A stretch of DNA of 64,000 bases from Paralvinella palmiformis (GCA_025642065.1 JAODUP010000920.1:187501-251500), one strand, 5' to 3'; shown: positions 24,201 to 34,800, counted from the first letter of the stretch. Notes: generated by a model not told the origin, from the letters alone. Translations and numbers: made by a program.

Positions 24201-27200
24201 ACAAGTGTACCGAAAGTATTGACCCTTCACCTGAAGAGATTTGCCGTTCTTAATGGGTCAGTTTTCAGTTGTCTTGGTTAATTTTCATTGATATGCCAAT
24301 ACCTAAACATAATCAATGAATGTCGTATTAAATTTTATTAAACGAGCAACCCAAGTAGACACATTAGGCAACTGTATGGACTATGAAAGTTATTACCTGT
24401 GTTTAGATTTGAAGCTGTAGACTTCAGGATATGTATAATTAGACATAGTGTTAATACTCGTGTATTAGTGGACCCGGTATAAAAGTCGAGTCACTTTTTG
24501 AACCTGAAATTCTTTTCTCTGGCATATCCCCACTGTATAAGTTGAGATTGACTTCTGAAGTATTGGCTTGCCAGTTTCTAAAGTGTTTTCTGTCTGTTAA
24601 TATGATTAAAATCCCTCAAAATTAGAATCATTCTTGTCATCCATGAAAAAGCTGGCCCAGGATAGCCCAGAATCTCATTTGTAGCAGGAGAATTGTCATA
24701 ATAATCAGCATAGTTGTTGTTGTATGCCACATCCTCAGTTTCAGCAACACCTTCACCAAGAAAATCTTCATATAGAGATTCATCTTCTGTTCTGTCCATA
24801 CCACACTTTAAAAAGGACTTGCACACCATTTCTACAGGCACACGCTCCCACACAGTTTTTACCCACCCGATGACCAGGGGAATAGACAGTCTCTTTAGGT
24901 TACCAACAGCTGTCATCTGTTCCATAGTTTCCTCCTTTCACCCTTAAATGGCTTGTTCAGGCATACATCCAACGGCTGCAGTAGTGATATACACCCTCTG
25001 GTACAACAGCCTACGTGATAGATTTATGAATATGGTTTTTGCTCCTAAGGTCCACAAAAAGATCAGAAGCTGCTCATCACTAGTTTTGATATCTCATTCG
25101 TAATTGCTTTGATGATATAATTAATAAACAAACTTGTCAAACTCCAGTCTACCAGTTAACAATTGTGAGCAGTGATTTCCAATGTATTGCTAATCATCCG
25201 GAGGTAACGGAGCGTGACTGTGGATGAGTACGGATGATGTGTGAGAAAATTGGTGAAAATTAATCGTTATTTATTGAATAATAATGGATTAATAGGTAAC
25301 AATGTGGCAATTTCTTGCCGACTCTGGCTCTTATTGTGTTCAAATCTCGGCGTGGGAAAATCTGAAGTTTGTTTCATCTTTGACCATTTAGCCTACCTTG
25401 TGCACAAAAGTTGCCGTAAAACATTAATCATCATCATCTTATTGGGTTGAATCCTATAATAATAATAATGTATATTTAATAAAGTGCCCTTACTAGCAGG
25501 AGTCATTCAAAGGTGCTTTACAAATAATATATTATATAATAATACTCTAAATAATATGTCTGTAAAAACACTATAAGTGATTTAAAGGATAGTTATTATT
25601 TATCTGTGAAAGCGACCTTGAACAAGTGTGTTTTAGAACAGATTTAAAATTTTCAAGAGATGACGCATTTCTAATATCTGCCAACAACTTATTCCACCAA
25701 GTGGGGGGCTGCAACATTAAACCCCATAATCACCATATGACTTGAGCCGAGATACTGCCACCTGCAATAGTATTTGACCGGATGACCTGAGTTTTCTGGA
25801 TGACTTTCTAATGGACACCAGTTTATACAGGTATTCTGGTGCCATATCATTAATAGATTTATAAGTTATTAATAAAATCTTGAAATGGATACGCTGTCTA
25901 ACAGGTAGCCAATGTAGTTTTTGAAGAATTGGGGTGATATGATCATATTTTCGAGTATTTGTCACTATGCGAGCTGCACCATTCTGAATTCCCTGAAGGC
26001 AATTGATGTTATAATCAGATATGCCATATAACAGGGAGTTACAATAGTCTGTACGAGATGTAACAAAGGCATGAACTACAGTTACAAGTGATTCTTGTGT
26101 CAAGAATGCTTTTAAACAGCGGATGTTCTTAAGATGGTAATAGGCAGCATACTGATGTGACATGTTCATACAGTATAGTATTGTGTGTCAAGGATGGCCC
26201 AAAGTATCTTTCCTTCAGCTGGTAGGAAATATGACTTGCGTATAAGTCAAGGTGATTCTGAGAGAACACCCCTTTTCCTCCCCAAAAAAATCGACTTAAC
26301 CGTGAGCATTTACAGTATAGAAAATGAAATGGCCACCTATCCACCTTAAATAACGCACACACACAGATACTTTTGTTCCGGTTCGGTTGCTATTCTGTTA
26401 TTTTTCTTCAAACGATGTTGTCGTTTGCCAAGTAACATACATACAAAATGGTATGTAAATAAGTTAGTTTGATTGCAAAGACTAACAAATCTTGTAACAA
26501 TGTCCATAGGTATGTTGTATAGTTGACCAAAATCAGGTAGAGCAACCAAGAATTGAATTAGCTTTACAGGGCATCAGAATCCAATGACTAACGCTGTTTT
26601 TATGACTTGCCATCAGGTTTCAATTCTTCTTTCTTCTGGTGATTTTCAGCTTGTCATTTTGATGGAATGTGTGAAACTGTGATAAACATGCTCAAATGTG
26701 TGACACACATGCTCAAATATGTTATACACATGCCTAAATACCGCGAATTCAAATGCAGTTATGTTTTTTTAACTTGTTTTAGGATATTTTACGGTGAGTG
26801 AATTATTTTCCATCTTAAAAGGTAAACAGGTCTGTTGACTTGAATAAAATTCTTCCATTTGTGGTTTTCAGATCTCACAGGATGTTTACAAAACTTACCC
26901 ATCATATGCCTCTTCCGATGTTGCTGTCTTGTATTGAAGACAACTGTTTGACACCCGAACAGCACAGGTATGCACTGTGGTTACAGGAATCAGTAACACT
27001 TAAAGTAATATGACCAGAGCTTTCTCTGGATACAATTATAATCGAATTATTACATTATACTACGTTGTGTAATTGTTATGATTTACGTTACAAGTACAAT
27101 AGACTCATTTTAGAGTCTAAAGTTTATGGAATTTATCAGATTTGTTAACTGTATGTATGAATTGAAATAAAAAAGGGTGACTTCTACAGATTAATCCCAT

Positions 27201-27837
27201 TCGCTTCCACGCTAACTATAAGCTGGCTGCATTTCCCAATCTAGGGCATCTGGCCTGGGAAAGGTTTATTGTACACACAAATATGGAGTAAATGTAGAAC
27301 TAGTACCAAATATGTAGCCTTTTGTCGTTCTAATTAGTTATTGTGTGTTGCTTAAGTGAAAACTTTCTTGGTTCAAGACTCGTCATTTTGTTGATTTTGT
27401 TTCTTGACCGAATTTGCTAGTCACTGACAAATATTATTTGGCATTATGAACATTTAGTACTTCATTTTCAATTTGATTTGTTGATTTGTTTCAGGTTACA
27501 GTTGTATGGCGTGATTATGCACACTGGCTCCACATTATCGGGTGGCCATTACACGGCTTATGTTCGTGCTCCAACAAATTGTCCAGGATTGTCTCATCAC
27601 CGTTGTCTGACAGATGAAGTCGAGCAGAACGATGAACGAGTAATTAAGGCCACCAAAGAAGGTGCGGGTAACTCTGATGATGCTGTTACAAGTGTTAGCT
27701 GTCAATATACAAATGTATGGTTTGCTTGTGACGATGATGTAATCAGAATATTACCAGAAAAAGAATTTATTTCCTTGTTGAATCAGGGTTCAAAATACAC
27801 AATGACGCCTTATTTATTATTTTACCACAGGTTTTAA
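12259..27837 (+). CDS. USP1: ubiquitin carboxyl-terminal hydrolase 1 (USP1), 10 coding exons
   Basis: USP1 is a nuclear cysteine deubiquitinase. In animals, with its partner UAF1, it removes monoubiquitin from FANCD2 and PCNA. Proposed exons: 12259-12416, 13047-13150, 16116-16249, 20860-20925, 21424-21515, 21633-22644, 23422-23789 (or 23824), 24083/24086-24256, 26872-26967, 27495-27837. Joined, they give about 847 residues (human 785). Landmarks: KKSKLSLK near residue 25, as in vertebrate USP1; GNTCFLN with Cys near 91; EGDQQQDAHEFL; CxxC pairs in CCEC and CESC; SGGHYTAY with His near 752; FACDDD near 813; ending TPYLLFYHRF. Start ATG 12259 has an A at -3 and is preceded by an in-frame stop in unspliced DNA. 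An acidic low-complexity stretch (EDDDEDDEEE) lies in exon 7. The exon 7/8 junction is uncertain. AATAAA at 27863 is a possible poly(A) signal. Confidence 0.9.
12473..12818. mobile_element. fold-back MITE rich in GGAATTG, USP1 intron 1
   Basis: The ends CAGACATTGGGTCAATTC and, inverted, CAGACATGGGGTCAATTC form near-perfect terminal inverted repeats. The interior carries many AATTCCAA/TTGGAATT words. A related GGAATTG-rich block occurs at 56080-56310. It is probably non-autonomous. No clear target duplication was found. Confidence 0.65.
14445..14513. repeat. inverted repeat, 16-bp perfect arms
   Basis: CCGGCCATTAAGCCGA (14445-14460) is exactly reverse-complementary to TCGGCTTAATGGCCGG (14498-14513), with a 37-base loop. 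The GC-rich arms stand out from the AT-rich intron. It is a likely MITE or hairpin remnant. Confidence 0.7.
15217..15255. repeat. tight hairpin, 17-bp perfect stem
   Basis: TTACAATAGTTACAGAG is followed by the five-base loop GGTTA and the exact reverse complement. It is too short for a typical pre-miRNA stem, but would extrude readily. Confidence 0.7.
16116..16249 (+). CDS. USP1: USP1 catalytic-cysteine exon
   Basis: This exon completes the Gly of GNTCFLNSVLQVL, so the nucleophile Cys (about residue 91 in the model; Cys90 in human) is encoded within its first 12 bases. The acceptor is ttgtag, the donor CAG|gtatgt, phase 0. Its phase-0 end joins directly to the phase-0 exon at 20860. This gives RERELIAELQQ followed by NDVKKDDDKD, which matches the human protein in length across this stretch. 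Confidence 0.9.
17268..17412. repeat. long palindromic hairpin (fold-back MITE), USP1 intron 3
   Basis: Arms of roughly 65 bases are almost perfectly reverse-complementary. They include TATGCCACTA at the outer ends and AATGATCAAATGTAATGC near the middle, around a short ATCATATTATAAT-type loop. A second, looser pair of inverted words (TTTTGGCC types at 17029-17076 and 17586-17643) brackets it. Together they suggest a composite inverted-repeat transposon remnant about 0.6 kb long. Confidence 0.75.
17954..19143. mobile_element. hAT-type element with duplicated left end
   Basis: CAGTGTTGCTTCTAGG occurs at 17954 and again at 18152. Its inverse CCTAGAAGCAACACTG ends at 19143, giving matching terminal repeats and either a 0.99 kb element or a 1.19 kb one with a duplicated left end. 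Inside, the plus-strand frame at 18801-18930 contains PSTAECERQFSSMNSIKT and LGQENL, a hAT-type C-terminal dimerisation block of the zinc-finger-862-like kind. The coding part upstream is missing, so the copy is defective. No convincing 8-bp target duplication was seen. An inverted partial copy is at 62040-62400. Confidence 0.75.
20380..20512 (+). mobile_element. SINE family A, body only (USP1 intron 3)
   Basis: It shares the core GAAGGTTGTTTCATCTTTGA, then TTGGAGGTCGCTTGGCCCAT and ATGTGCACAAAAGTGGCCGT, with the other family A copies. The tRNA-like head is absent or unrecognisable and the ATC-type tail is degenerate. Confidence 0.75.
20905..21262 (+). repeat. 36-bp minisatellite growing out of a USP1 exon end
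   Basis: About ten copies of a 36-base unit (one truncated, one with an extra base) start inside the exon at 20860-20925 and run on into the intron. The unit is GTCCATCTTAGTGAG plus GTCAGATATTGACATG-type sequence. The first half equals the last 15 bases of the exon (encoding VHLSE). The second half begins with the donor site and resembles the upstream exon bases. The first copy keeps a GTAAGA donor, most later ones read GTCAGA, and one (21035) regains GTAAGA. Confidence 0.9.
21633..22644 (+). CDS. USP1: USP1 large central exon
   Basis: This 1,012-base exon encodes HLNPVFEGDQQQDAHEFLRC, the conserved QQDAHEFL box that contacts ubiquitin. It is followed by about 300 residues of poorly conserved, Ser/Lys-rich sequence corresponding to the first USP1-specific insert. 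Basic runs such as TRKKRRF (near 22285-22305) could act as a nuclear localisation signal. That is an inference. The acceptor is tgtgcag and the donor AAG|gtgagt; phase 0 at the end. Confidence 0.9.
23422..23824 (+). CDS. USP1: USP1 exon 7, 3' end uncertain
   Basis: It encodes ELFQGCVELRTRCCECEKVT and EDYQDISV, matching the first Zn-ribbon CxxC and the DFQDISV block of USP1, then an acidic insert. The best-looking donor is GAAG|gttagt (end 23824), but it leaves phase 1 while the next exon needs phase 2. Ending at the weak donor TTGAG|gtcttc (23789) restores the frame and yields SPELVKGLR joined to LYMDKEISLEE, which aligns well with the family. Confidence 0.8.
24083..24256 (+). CDS. USP1: USP1 exon 8 (second Zn-ribbon pair)
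   Basis: The frame encodes SKYWCESCCHLSEAERS and PKVLTLHLKRFAV, the second CxxC of the USP zinc ribbon and the conserved LxLHLKRF strand. The start is 24083 or 24086, because both ttccgtag and gtagaag can serve as acceptors. The donor AATGG|gtcagt leaves phase 2 and joins in frame to 26872. Confidence 0.85.
24440..25080 (-). pseudogene. Tigger/pogo-type transposase C-terminal remnant
   Basis: The minus-strand frame at 24578-24925 contains GNLKRLSIPLVIGWVKTVW, then PVEMVCKSFLKCG and DGTED-like residues. That is the tail end of CENP-B/pogo-family DDE transposases (usually WVxxAWxxIPVExVxxSFKKCGISNALDGTED). Farther along, at 24960-25080, the motif around the C-terminal catalytic region is degraded by stops. 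It lies in a USP1 intron on the opposite strand. Confidence 0.75.
25298..25446 (+). mobile_element. tRNA-derived SINE family A (USP1 intron)
   Basis: It has the B-box-like GTTCAAATCTC, then AGTTTGTTTCATCTTTGACC, TTGTGCACAAAAGTTGCCGT and an ATCATCATC tail. Part of the core (the GAGGTCGCTC word) is deleted. Confidence 0.7.
25455..26169 (-). mobile_element. 3' end of a LINE (ORF2 C-terminus and tail)
   Basis: The minus-strand open frame 25717-26169 (150 codons) has the C-terminal block found after reverse transcriptase in CR1/L2/Rex-type LINEs: SRTDYCNSLLYGI, QNGAARIVT, KYDHITPILQKLHWLPVRQR. The region after its stop (25455-25716) ends in an AATAATAAT tract next to an AAAGTGCCC/GGTGCTTTACA hairpin-like tail. 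Part of that tail recurs at 31968-32050 and, loosely, at 9640-9895. Confidence 0.8.
26165..26330 (-). mobile_element. short dispersed element, copy 1
   Basis: Its reverse complement matches 33605-33770 over about 150 bases: a TAAGTCGATTTTTT block, a GAGGAAAAGGG block, CTTGACTTATACGCA, and a GGCCATCCTT-ACACACAA end. The CGACTTAT words recall Tigger/pogo termini, but the class is not proven. It abuts the LINE end at 26169. Confidence 0.65.
27495..27837 (+). CDS. USP1: USP1 last exon (His and Asp boxes)
   Basis: It encodes GVIMHTGSTLSGGHYTAYV, the catalytic His box, and WFACDDDVIRI, the Asp box, with the stop TAA at 27835-27837 after TPYLLFYHRF. Only about 50 residues separate the boxes, against about 150 in human USP1. 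No Gly-Gly pair equivalent to the human auto-cleavage site is visible in that insert. Confidence 0.9.
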
Positions 27838-27862
27838 TTAATTGGCGAAGAGTTGTTGCCAT

Positions 27863-27868
27863 AATAAA
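27863..27868 (+). terminator. possible USP1 poly(A) signal
   Basis: AATAAA lies 26 bases after the USP1 stop. Other AATAAA words occur farther on, so this may not be the one used. Confidence 0.35.
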
Positions 27869-27899
27869 TAATTAGTTATTAAATCAGTATGTAACTGTT

Positions 27900-28905
27900 T
27901 GTAGTAGAATACTGGATGAAAATGTATTTTCAGAATGTCCACTTATGAGTGAATTATTTATTTTTGGTTCAATTGGTATTGATGACTCGTATTTTAGAGT
28001 AAAGAAAAATCTGTATGCAACAGCTATTCTTGTGATAAATTTATATCTGATTTTTACTTTAGCTTTTTTGTATTTATTAATTAGAGTTAATTTTGAATAT
28101 TTCTGCAAGGTAGTTTATATAACATTTCACAGATCTTAAGAGCGATATTTAAAAATAAACTCTTCTTTTTTTACATTGTCTTAGCTAATTAATAAGTATA
28201 TTTCATGCACATGTTTAATCAATTTTCAACACTTGTTGGACGATGATGATGAAGGTTTAGATTAACAGGAAAAATTGTTAACCGTTTTGCTTCAAAATAA
28301 AAAGAGCAAAATAGGTTAGTGGTTGTAATATTTTCATTGAATAAACCGAGCATTTGATGTATTCAAGTCACAAACATGCCACATAATGCTCGTCAACACA
28401 AGAGACGGACAAAAGGGTTTATAAAACTGAAAATCTTTGATTGTTTACCCGCAGTTTCAGCACCTACTTTTGATAATACATTTTGGAATGTACGAATTAA
28501 AATGATTCCAGGTACCAAAGTTAGAACAGCTGATCACATATAATGAGACTGATACAAAGTCAGGTATGATGAGAATGATACAAAATATAGTTAAACTCGT
28601 ACGATACTAAAAACGCTGATATTTAAAAAATCTACAACTACATGTCGTATATTATGTCATCTTTGTTCTAACCAGTCAGATCCATTTTTTTTGCATTAGG
28701 AAATATAATCTCATATTGGACAATTCGAGCTGTGGATAGAAATCACACATTTTAATTAAAAGTCGATGTGTACAACACAGCTTTGATGGCTGTAACAGGT
28801 TAGATACAGGGGCTGCGTCAATCGCTAGTACATTCAAGACTCTTGGTAAATATAAAGAGCTGTATATTTACAAAATTCCACATTTTCAATAAAACACGTA
28901 ACATC
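27900..28905. other. intergenic between convergent USP1 and XKR genes
   Basis: AT-rich, with no gene recognised. It may hold the rest of the USP1 3' untranslated region. Small frames at 27884-28139 on both strands are chance overlaps. Confidence 0.4.
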
Positions 28906-28910
28906 TCGTA

Positions 28911-29469
28911 AAGGGCTAGTCCACCTTCATTTAAAAATTTTTAGGACTAATACAGCTATACTCACAAATATAAATAATGTGTAAATGATCACACGCATAT
29001 TAAATAATCCAGTTCAAAGTGATGATTAATAGACTTTTAGTGGCTTATGTACGCCAACATTTGGAAGCTAGACAGATACCGGAAGCTCCTGAATGCCTTC
29101 AGCGTATCCAGTTCGCCTGAAGTCTGTAGAGCCCATACAAAAGCATGTAAACAAGTGTGGGCAAAGAATTATTCCAGAACTAAATGGCATTGTCTTGTTA
29201 AAATTACGTCATGAATGGAAGATTCAAAATGGCTCGGAAATAAAGCTCAAGAGAAACTATAATCCATGTCAATCTAGAAAGTGCGGATGTGACGTCGGAA
29301 CATTTCATTTTTTTCCTTCCCAGCTTCGAATCTGGCTTCCGGTGCAGCCATAATGGCCACCCACCAGTGATTTGGATTATATCATGATTATTATTGTGGA
29401 ATTTTTGGCTACTGTACTAAGCATTACATATTTTAAAACTATTTTCTGAGGGTGAACTGTCCCTTTAAT
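28911..29469 (-). mobile_element. non-autonomous TIR element, copy of the 4003 family
   Basis: The right end reads GAGGGTGAACTGTCCCTTTAA. The left end AAAGGGCTAGTCCACCTTCA is a weaker inverted match. An internal frame (29093-29353) ends in RIWLPVQP, shared with the 4003-4345 copy. The coding-like content is short and without catalytic motifs. Confidence 0.55.
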
Positions 29470-30366
29470 ATTTAATATATAGTTTCATAATTTGACTGAG
29501 AGTTGACAGTCACTCCATGATAAAAGTTAATGTGTGTAGAGTAAATCTTCATAAACACCAGTATACAGTAACATTATATAAACCTCTACCACAAATATGT
29601 AATAAATACAGATAGAAATATATGTGTATGTTACAGTTTATCTGTAAAATTGGGCAATGTGTATATTACCTGAAACTTTCAGGTAATGTGTATTACATGT
29701 ATGAGTTTTTCACGTAATAAACATATTATCTAAAAATTACAGGTAATATATATTAGCTGATTAACTGTAACATATATATCCCTAACAACACAAACAAGGT
29801 GAAGCCTGGTAGACTACAGTCTTGTGACCAACATTTAGGTAGTCATGAAAATAAAGTTCTATGATTAATGACCATAACACAAAAGTACAATCGTATACGA
29901 GACCAGAATCTTGCGTGTGCAAATATTCATTGGTCTCGTTGATTTTTGTCTACCATGTGTATTGAATTCAATCATATAATATTGCTTTGAAACTTGCATA
30001 GACACAGGAGATGAAATGTATATGATTTAAAAAAATAAAGAAGAAACTTCAAACACGCATATGATAAAATATCCCAGAAAGCACTACAGAGTTACATCTG
30101 TATACGACACATGATTACAAACACGAATACACCCTACCCCATTAAAGAACGAGGCAGGAGAGCTTAAATGCAGATATCAAATCATGAACAGCAACTTAAA
30201 AAATAGGTAGGAATTGCTAAAATATTTGGTCCACTTTCATAAAGTCATTAACAGAGATAACCCAGACCTAATTCACTCATCAAAACAAAACATCACATAA
30301 CTGCTGCAGTAAGTTGTACATCTGTGGCTTTTGTTTTTTAATCAAATTGCTATGATAACAACATAA
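29470..30366. other. XKR 3' flank, no gene recognised
   Basis: AT-rich sequence, probably including the XKR 3' untranslated region. A 10-bp stem hairpin (ATTACCTGAA/TTCAGGTAAT) sits at 29664-29686, with further GTAATA words nearby. Confidence 0.4.
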
Positions 30367-31829
30367 TTAAAGAGCTGTGATTTTCATCATTGGTGCCTTT
30401 TCATTCACTGCTTCGGGTGGCAGCTCATCTTCAGCGGGTCCCTCATCTGGCAACTCATCTTCTTCGGGTATTGGCAGCACCGCAAGCCGACTGGTGTTTG
30501 TCAGAGGTGCGGTATCCTTCACATCCGAATCTGAATCACTTGAGCCTTCATCCGAATCAGTGACGGATTCATCAAGCTTGGCATGATCTTGTGACAAATT
30601 TGCCACCTTCAATACAGGAGGAGTTCTCTGCAGAGGTAACATCCTTGACACAGTTTGAGGTTGGCCACCAGATGTTGTTGTGCCTTGTAGGTGTATTGGA
30701 AGTGGCTCCTGATTGTTAGGGTCAACAGTGGGCTCCGGTCTTCCCTTAGCGCCTGGTCGTCTCGCACCTCTCAAATCTGTAGACAATGGCTTGTAATGAG
30801 CAACTGAAGAACTACTGTCCCTACTCATGTTCAATTTCTCCACGCCAGCCGGCATCCTCTCAGGAGGCTGCCATTTCTTCTGGATCACTCTGGCATGTGG
30901 CTTGCCTGAAACCTGGTTATATGAACTCTGTCTGCTCATCACACTCGATCCATCTGTCATTGTGCTGCTTCGGTCCGGATGGAACACCGGAAGGGGTGTT
31001 TTCCGTATTGGGTCATCATTCATGTTTGCAATACTTGCAGCAGGTGTTGATGCAATGTATGACTTATCTGGTTCAAGTGGCATGCTGTGATAGGATTGTG
31101 CGGTCTGGTTCAGCGATAAATGACTCCGATTCAGGACGGAACCAGATGGTTTGGAATGATATTGGGTTTCCTGGGTGAGAGACAGATGTGAATAAGGGAT
31201 GCACCAGAGGATCCTTTTCTGCGAGTTCAATACTGACGAGTTGTTTGGATGACAAGCCTTGTAGTAGATCACCTGGAAGAATATGCCAAACCAGAAGCCA
31301 ACCAGTACCATGATCAGTGTGGGCAGGTGATACCACCCAGCGGACGTTTTCATTGATGCGCCTATGTACCAAGCCATGATGAAGAATACATTTTCAGCAT
31401 AGACGATGCTATAAAACAGGATACAACGAAGCCGAGTGTGACCTTCTAGCAGGTTGAAGAAACAAAAGATCTGCACAAAGGCTGTGAGTATTCTAAAGCA
31501 AACTTCCTGACATTTATTGTGTTTAACCCGTCCTTCTGAATCCTCCACTGTGCAATACTGAGTGTCTTGCCTCATGACCCAGATCAACATGGCAATCCAA
31601 TGGATGCCAATTGCAACAAACGTCCAATACTTAAAGTAAGAGGCAAACATGGCAATGGCGAGCACTCGTGCAGTAATGGTGAACAAACGCCACATGAATA
31701 TGAGGGCCATACTAGAGAATTTCAGCTTCTCCTTTTCGGGAATTGAGAGTCGTAGCGATTTCTGGAAGCTGACCAGACAACTGGCCAGTGATATGAGTGA
31801 TGTCACTAAACCAATGACTTGCACCACAA
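30367..31829 (-). CDS. XKR exon 4 (membrane core and long tail)
   Basis: The frame is open up to an ATG at 31851, but the phase left by exon 3 (phase 1) requires the internal acceptor ctatcttccag. The exon then starts at 31829 with VVVQVIGLVTSLISLA. About 210 residues of membrane core are followed by about 280 polar residues rich in Ser, Pro, Asp and Glu. The tail holds SDSDVKDTAP, whose DVKD fits a DxxD caspase-3 type site, as in caspase-activated XKR scramblases. The role is an inference. Confidence 0.85.
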
Positions 31830-34800
31830 CTGGAAGATAGGATGAAAACATCTATTATAAACACTTGTTAGAAATCATCCGAATGTAAAAATCAGTTAAC
31901 AGACCTTTCCTGACTCAGATAATTTTTTGAACTTTAGTAATTTCTAATTCAGTAAGGTCTCAACAAATTTAATAATAATAAATATTTAATAAAGCGCCAT
32001 TACTAGCAGGAGCCATTCAAAGGCGCTGTACAAATAATATGTAATATCATAATACACCAAATAATAAGCAGATTCATGAATTACACAAGCTCTGTGAATA
32101 TCCTGGTACATTTTTTCTCAAGAAATATCTATAGAGCAGGCATTTATTATGATTTACTCATAAAAAAATGTGTTTTTATGTTCCCCTACTCTACATCAAG
32201 GTGTCAGTTTGTTATTGCTGTGTGTAAAAAGCTACTTATATTTCCACTACCGAGCAGAAAGTGTTTATAGTATAAAATTTTAATTAGCGGTGTACATATT
32301 GAGCCATTCATAGGTTTACACATATATGAGCAAATTAAAACACAAATTGCTGTCTGTTTAATACCTAGGGTTACATAAATAAACTGGCTGAGAAAAGATG
32401 CCTTCCACTCATCTGTATATTGACCTCGGAAAAGTCAGGTCAGGACATGACAAGTGTTCAAACTAAATCAATATCGTATAAATCTTGAATGATGGTTTAT
32501 TAATACTTGTCAAGCACATATATAGCATCAAACCTCTGCTTCTCATTTACTTCTGCTCACTTAGGGAAACAAAATATAAATTAGAAAGGTACAAAATATT
32601 GGAATGAAATGGCAATGTTTTGTGTTAAAATCCCTCTCATTCACTAATTAACGGTAAACGAACAAGATTTCTTACCACCGGACAGGGAGAGGTTGATTGC
32701 TTATTCTTTAAAAAATATTCGGACTATTTTCGATTAACGTAAGGGTGCCTCCGTAGTCTAACTGGTAGCGCATTGGATCACAGATCACTACCACCTGAGT
32801 TTGATTATCAGCTTTGACTTTGTTTCATTACCTTTAGAGGTCACTCGGCCTACCATGTGCACAAAAGTGGCCGTAAAACATCAATCATCATCAACTAACA
32901 TGTCCAACAGTGTTCAGGTGTCTAATAAATGTGTATGTTCAAAGAACTTACCAATGAATGTGCCTTTATCTGTACCAATCTGTGTTATGATGTACAGCTG
33001 AAGAACCAGTTGTGGTGCAGACTCCATGAATGACTCAAACAGTCGCAACAACATTGCGTCAGTATCTTCGTTGACCATTTTATCGTAGAAACGACGTCTC
33101 TTCAGGACCTCCATTTCTGGATCTCGACTTTTGCAACCATATATCAGTGTTTCAAACATCCTGTAAGGGACAGACATTAGTTAAGTAAGTAAACAGATTT
33201 AATTTGAATAATACACATGTTAATAATAAATAGTATACATTCTATAAATGGTAATACAATCTAAAAAAAGTACTCCGCCACTTTCCTGAGACAACTATAA
33301 AATTCCCTGATAATATTCTGTATTATATTGTATTTAGGTAGGTATGTTTTTACAGGGTTGGAATGTTCCATGGACAGTAATAACCACGGTAAAAACCGGG
33401 TTATTTACGTTACGAAAAAATACTTTCTTCCCTTCCATTTTGGGAAGAATTGGAAGAAACCCCCAAAATTTGACAAATATTAATATATTTTTCATGCTAA
33501 TCATACACATATGCACTTAAAAAAAATTATAATAGTCCTCATATCTGTTTGTTTGCAACAAATCTTTGGGGACAAATGGAAGAAACTAAAATTGATTTGT
33601 TTTGACCAACATATTGACAATAACTGTACCGTAAATAATCGAGGTTACGTCGATTTTTTGAGGAGAAAAAGGGAGTTCTCAGAAGCACCTCGACTTATCT
33701 GCACGTCAGATTTCCTACCAGCTAAAGGAGAGATATTTTGGGCCATCCTTTACACACAACACTATAGGATTTAACCCAATAAGAGCCAGAGTGGAAATTA
33801 AAAAACGCCACATCGCTGCCTATTAATACATCATTATTCGATAATTAACGATTAATTTTCACCAAACTATTACAATAAATATGAGCTATTGTCTTTTAAT
33901 TTCATCTTGATTTTATAAACAAAATATTATTAAGACATGACAGACGACAACTAACGATTCACATGTGCGTCATGGAACTGCTGATCACGGGATTCAGTAA
34001 TTGATTAATTTGCATGGATCATTGGAATCCACTTGTACATCGATTAATTGCACAAAGACCCTTTAAAAGCAGCCTAAATTTTTGTATTCCTCACTTCTTA
34101 CGCAACATCACTACACAATTTGTTCAGAAATGTTTCAACCAAACCATCACAATGGAGCACCTTGTTGCATATTCTCTACATCCCAGTTACAAGAGGGCTA
34201 AACTCTCACCAGATCAGTTCATTATCGTCACAGATTCTGTGACCCTTGGTAGTTTTTTCTCAATTTCTTCCCGGAAGAAATGGTTTCTTCCCGGTAAAAA
34301 CCCATTTCTTCTTGGGAAGAAACCCAACCCTGTATATTTATATGTAAATTTGACAGCATGTAGTAAAACAAGATGTCCATCAGTCAGAGCAAATAGGAAA
34401 ATAGTATTATGTTAGACAACGGCCCATCACACACACCACTTCTATAATACTTGTCGTCAACACAGTTAGTTCAGTAAAATGCATGAAATCATGAGTATTC
34501 TTTACCGGAAATAACATAACCGACTAATTCGTATCTAGAATGTACTGAGAAGATAATTAGCATTAGCTGTTCTATGGCCTAGGAACTCTGATCCAAGATA
34601 CTGCGTGATGACTTCCCTATCTCCATTGATTGTCCTCGCAATGAAACCCATTTGCTCTTCCTAGACAGTCTTGCTCAGGGACTCGTAAAAACCAATGATG
34701 TCACTGATCAACCTTGTTTGTAGTAAGCATGTAGGCTATCTGGATAGGCCCATGACATAAGCTTTAGTAATCTGACTGACTGGAAACGTGGTTTTCAGTG

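Noticed and set aside
30377..31178. Plus-strand open frames opposite the XKR last exon
   Set aside because: Antisense shadows of the XKR coding sequence.
31830..31851. ATG-started XKR last exon (MFSSYLPV)
   Set aside because: The upstream exon leaves phase 1, and entry at 31851 gives early stops. The internal acceptor at 31830 restores the frame.
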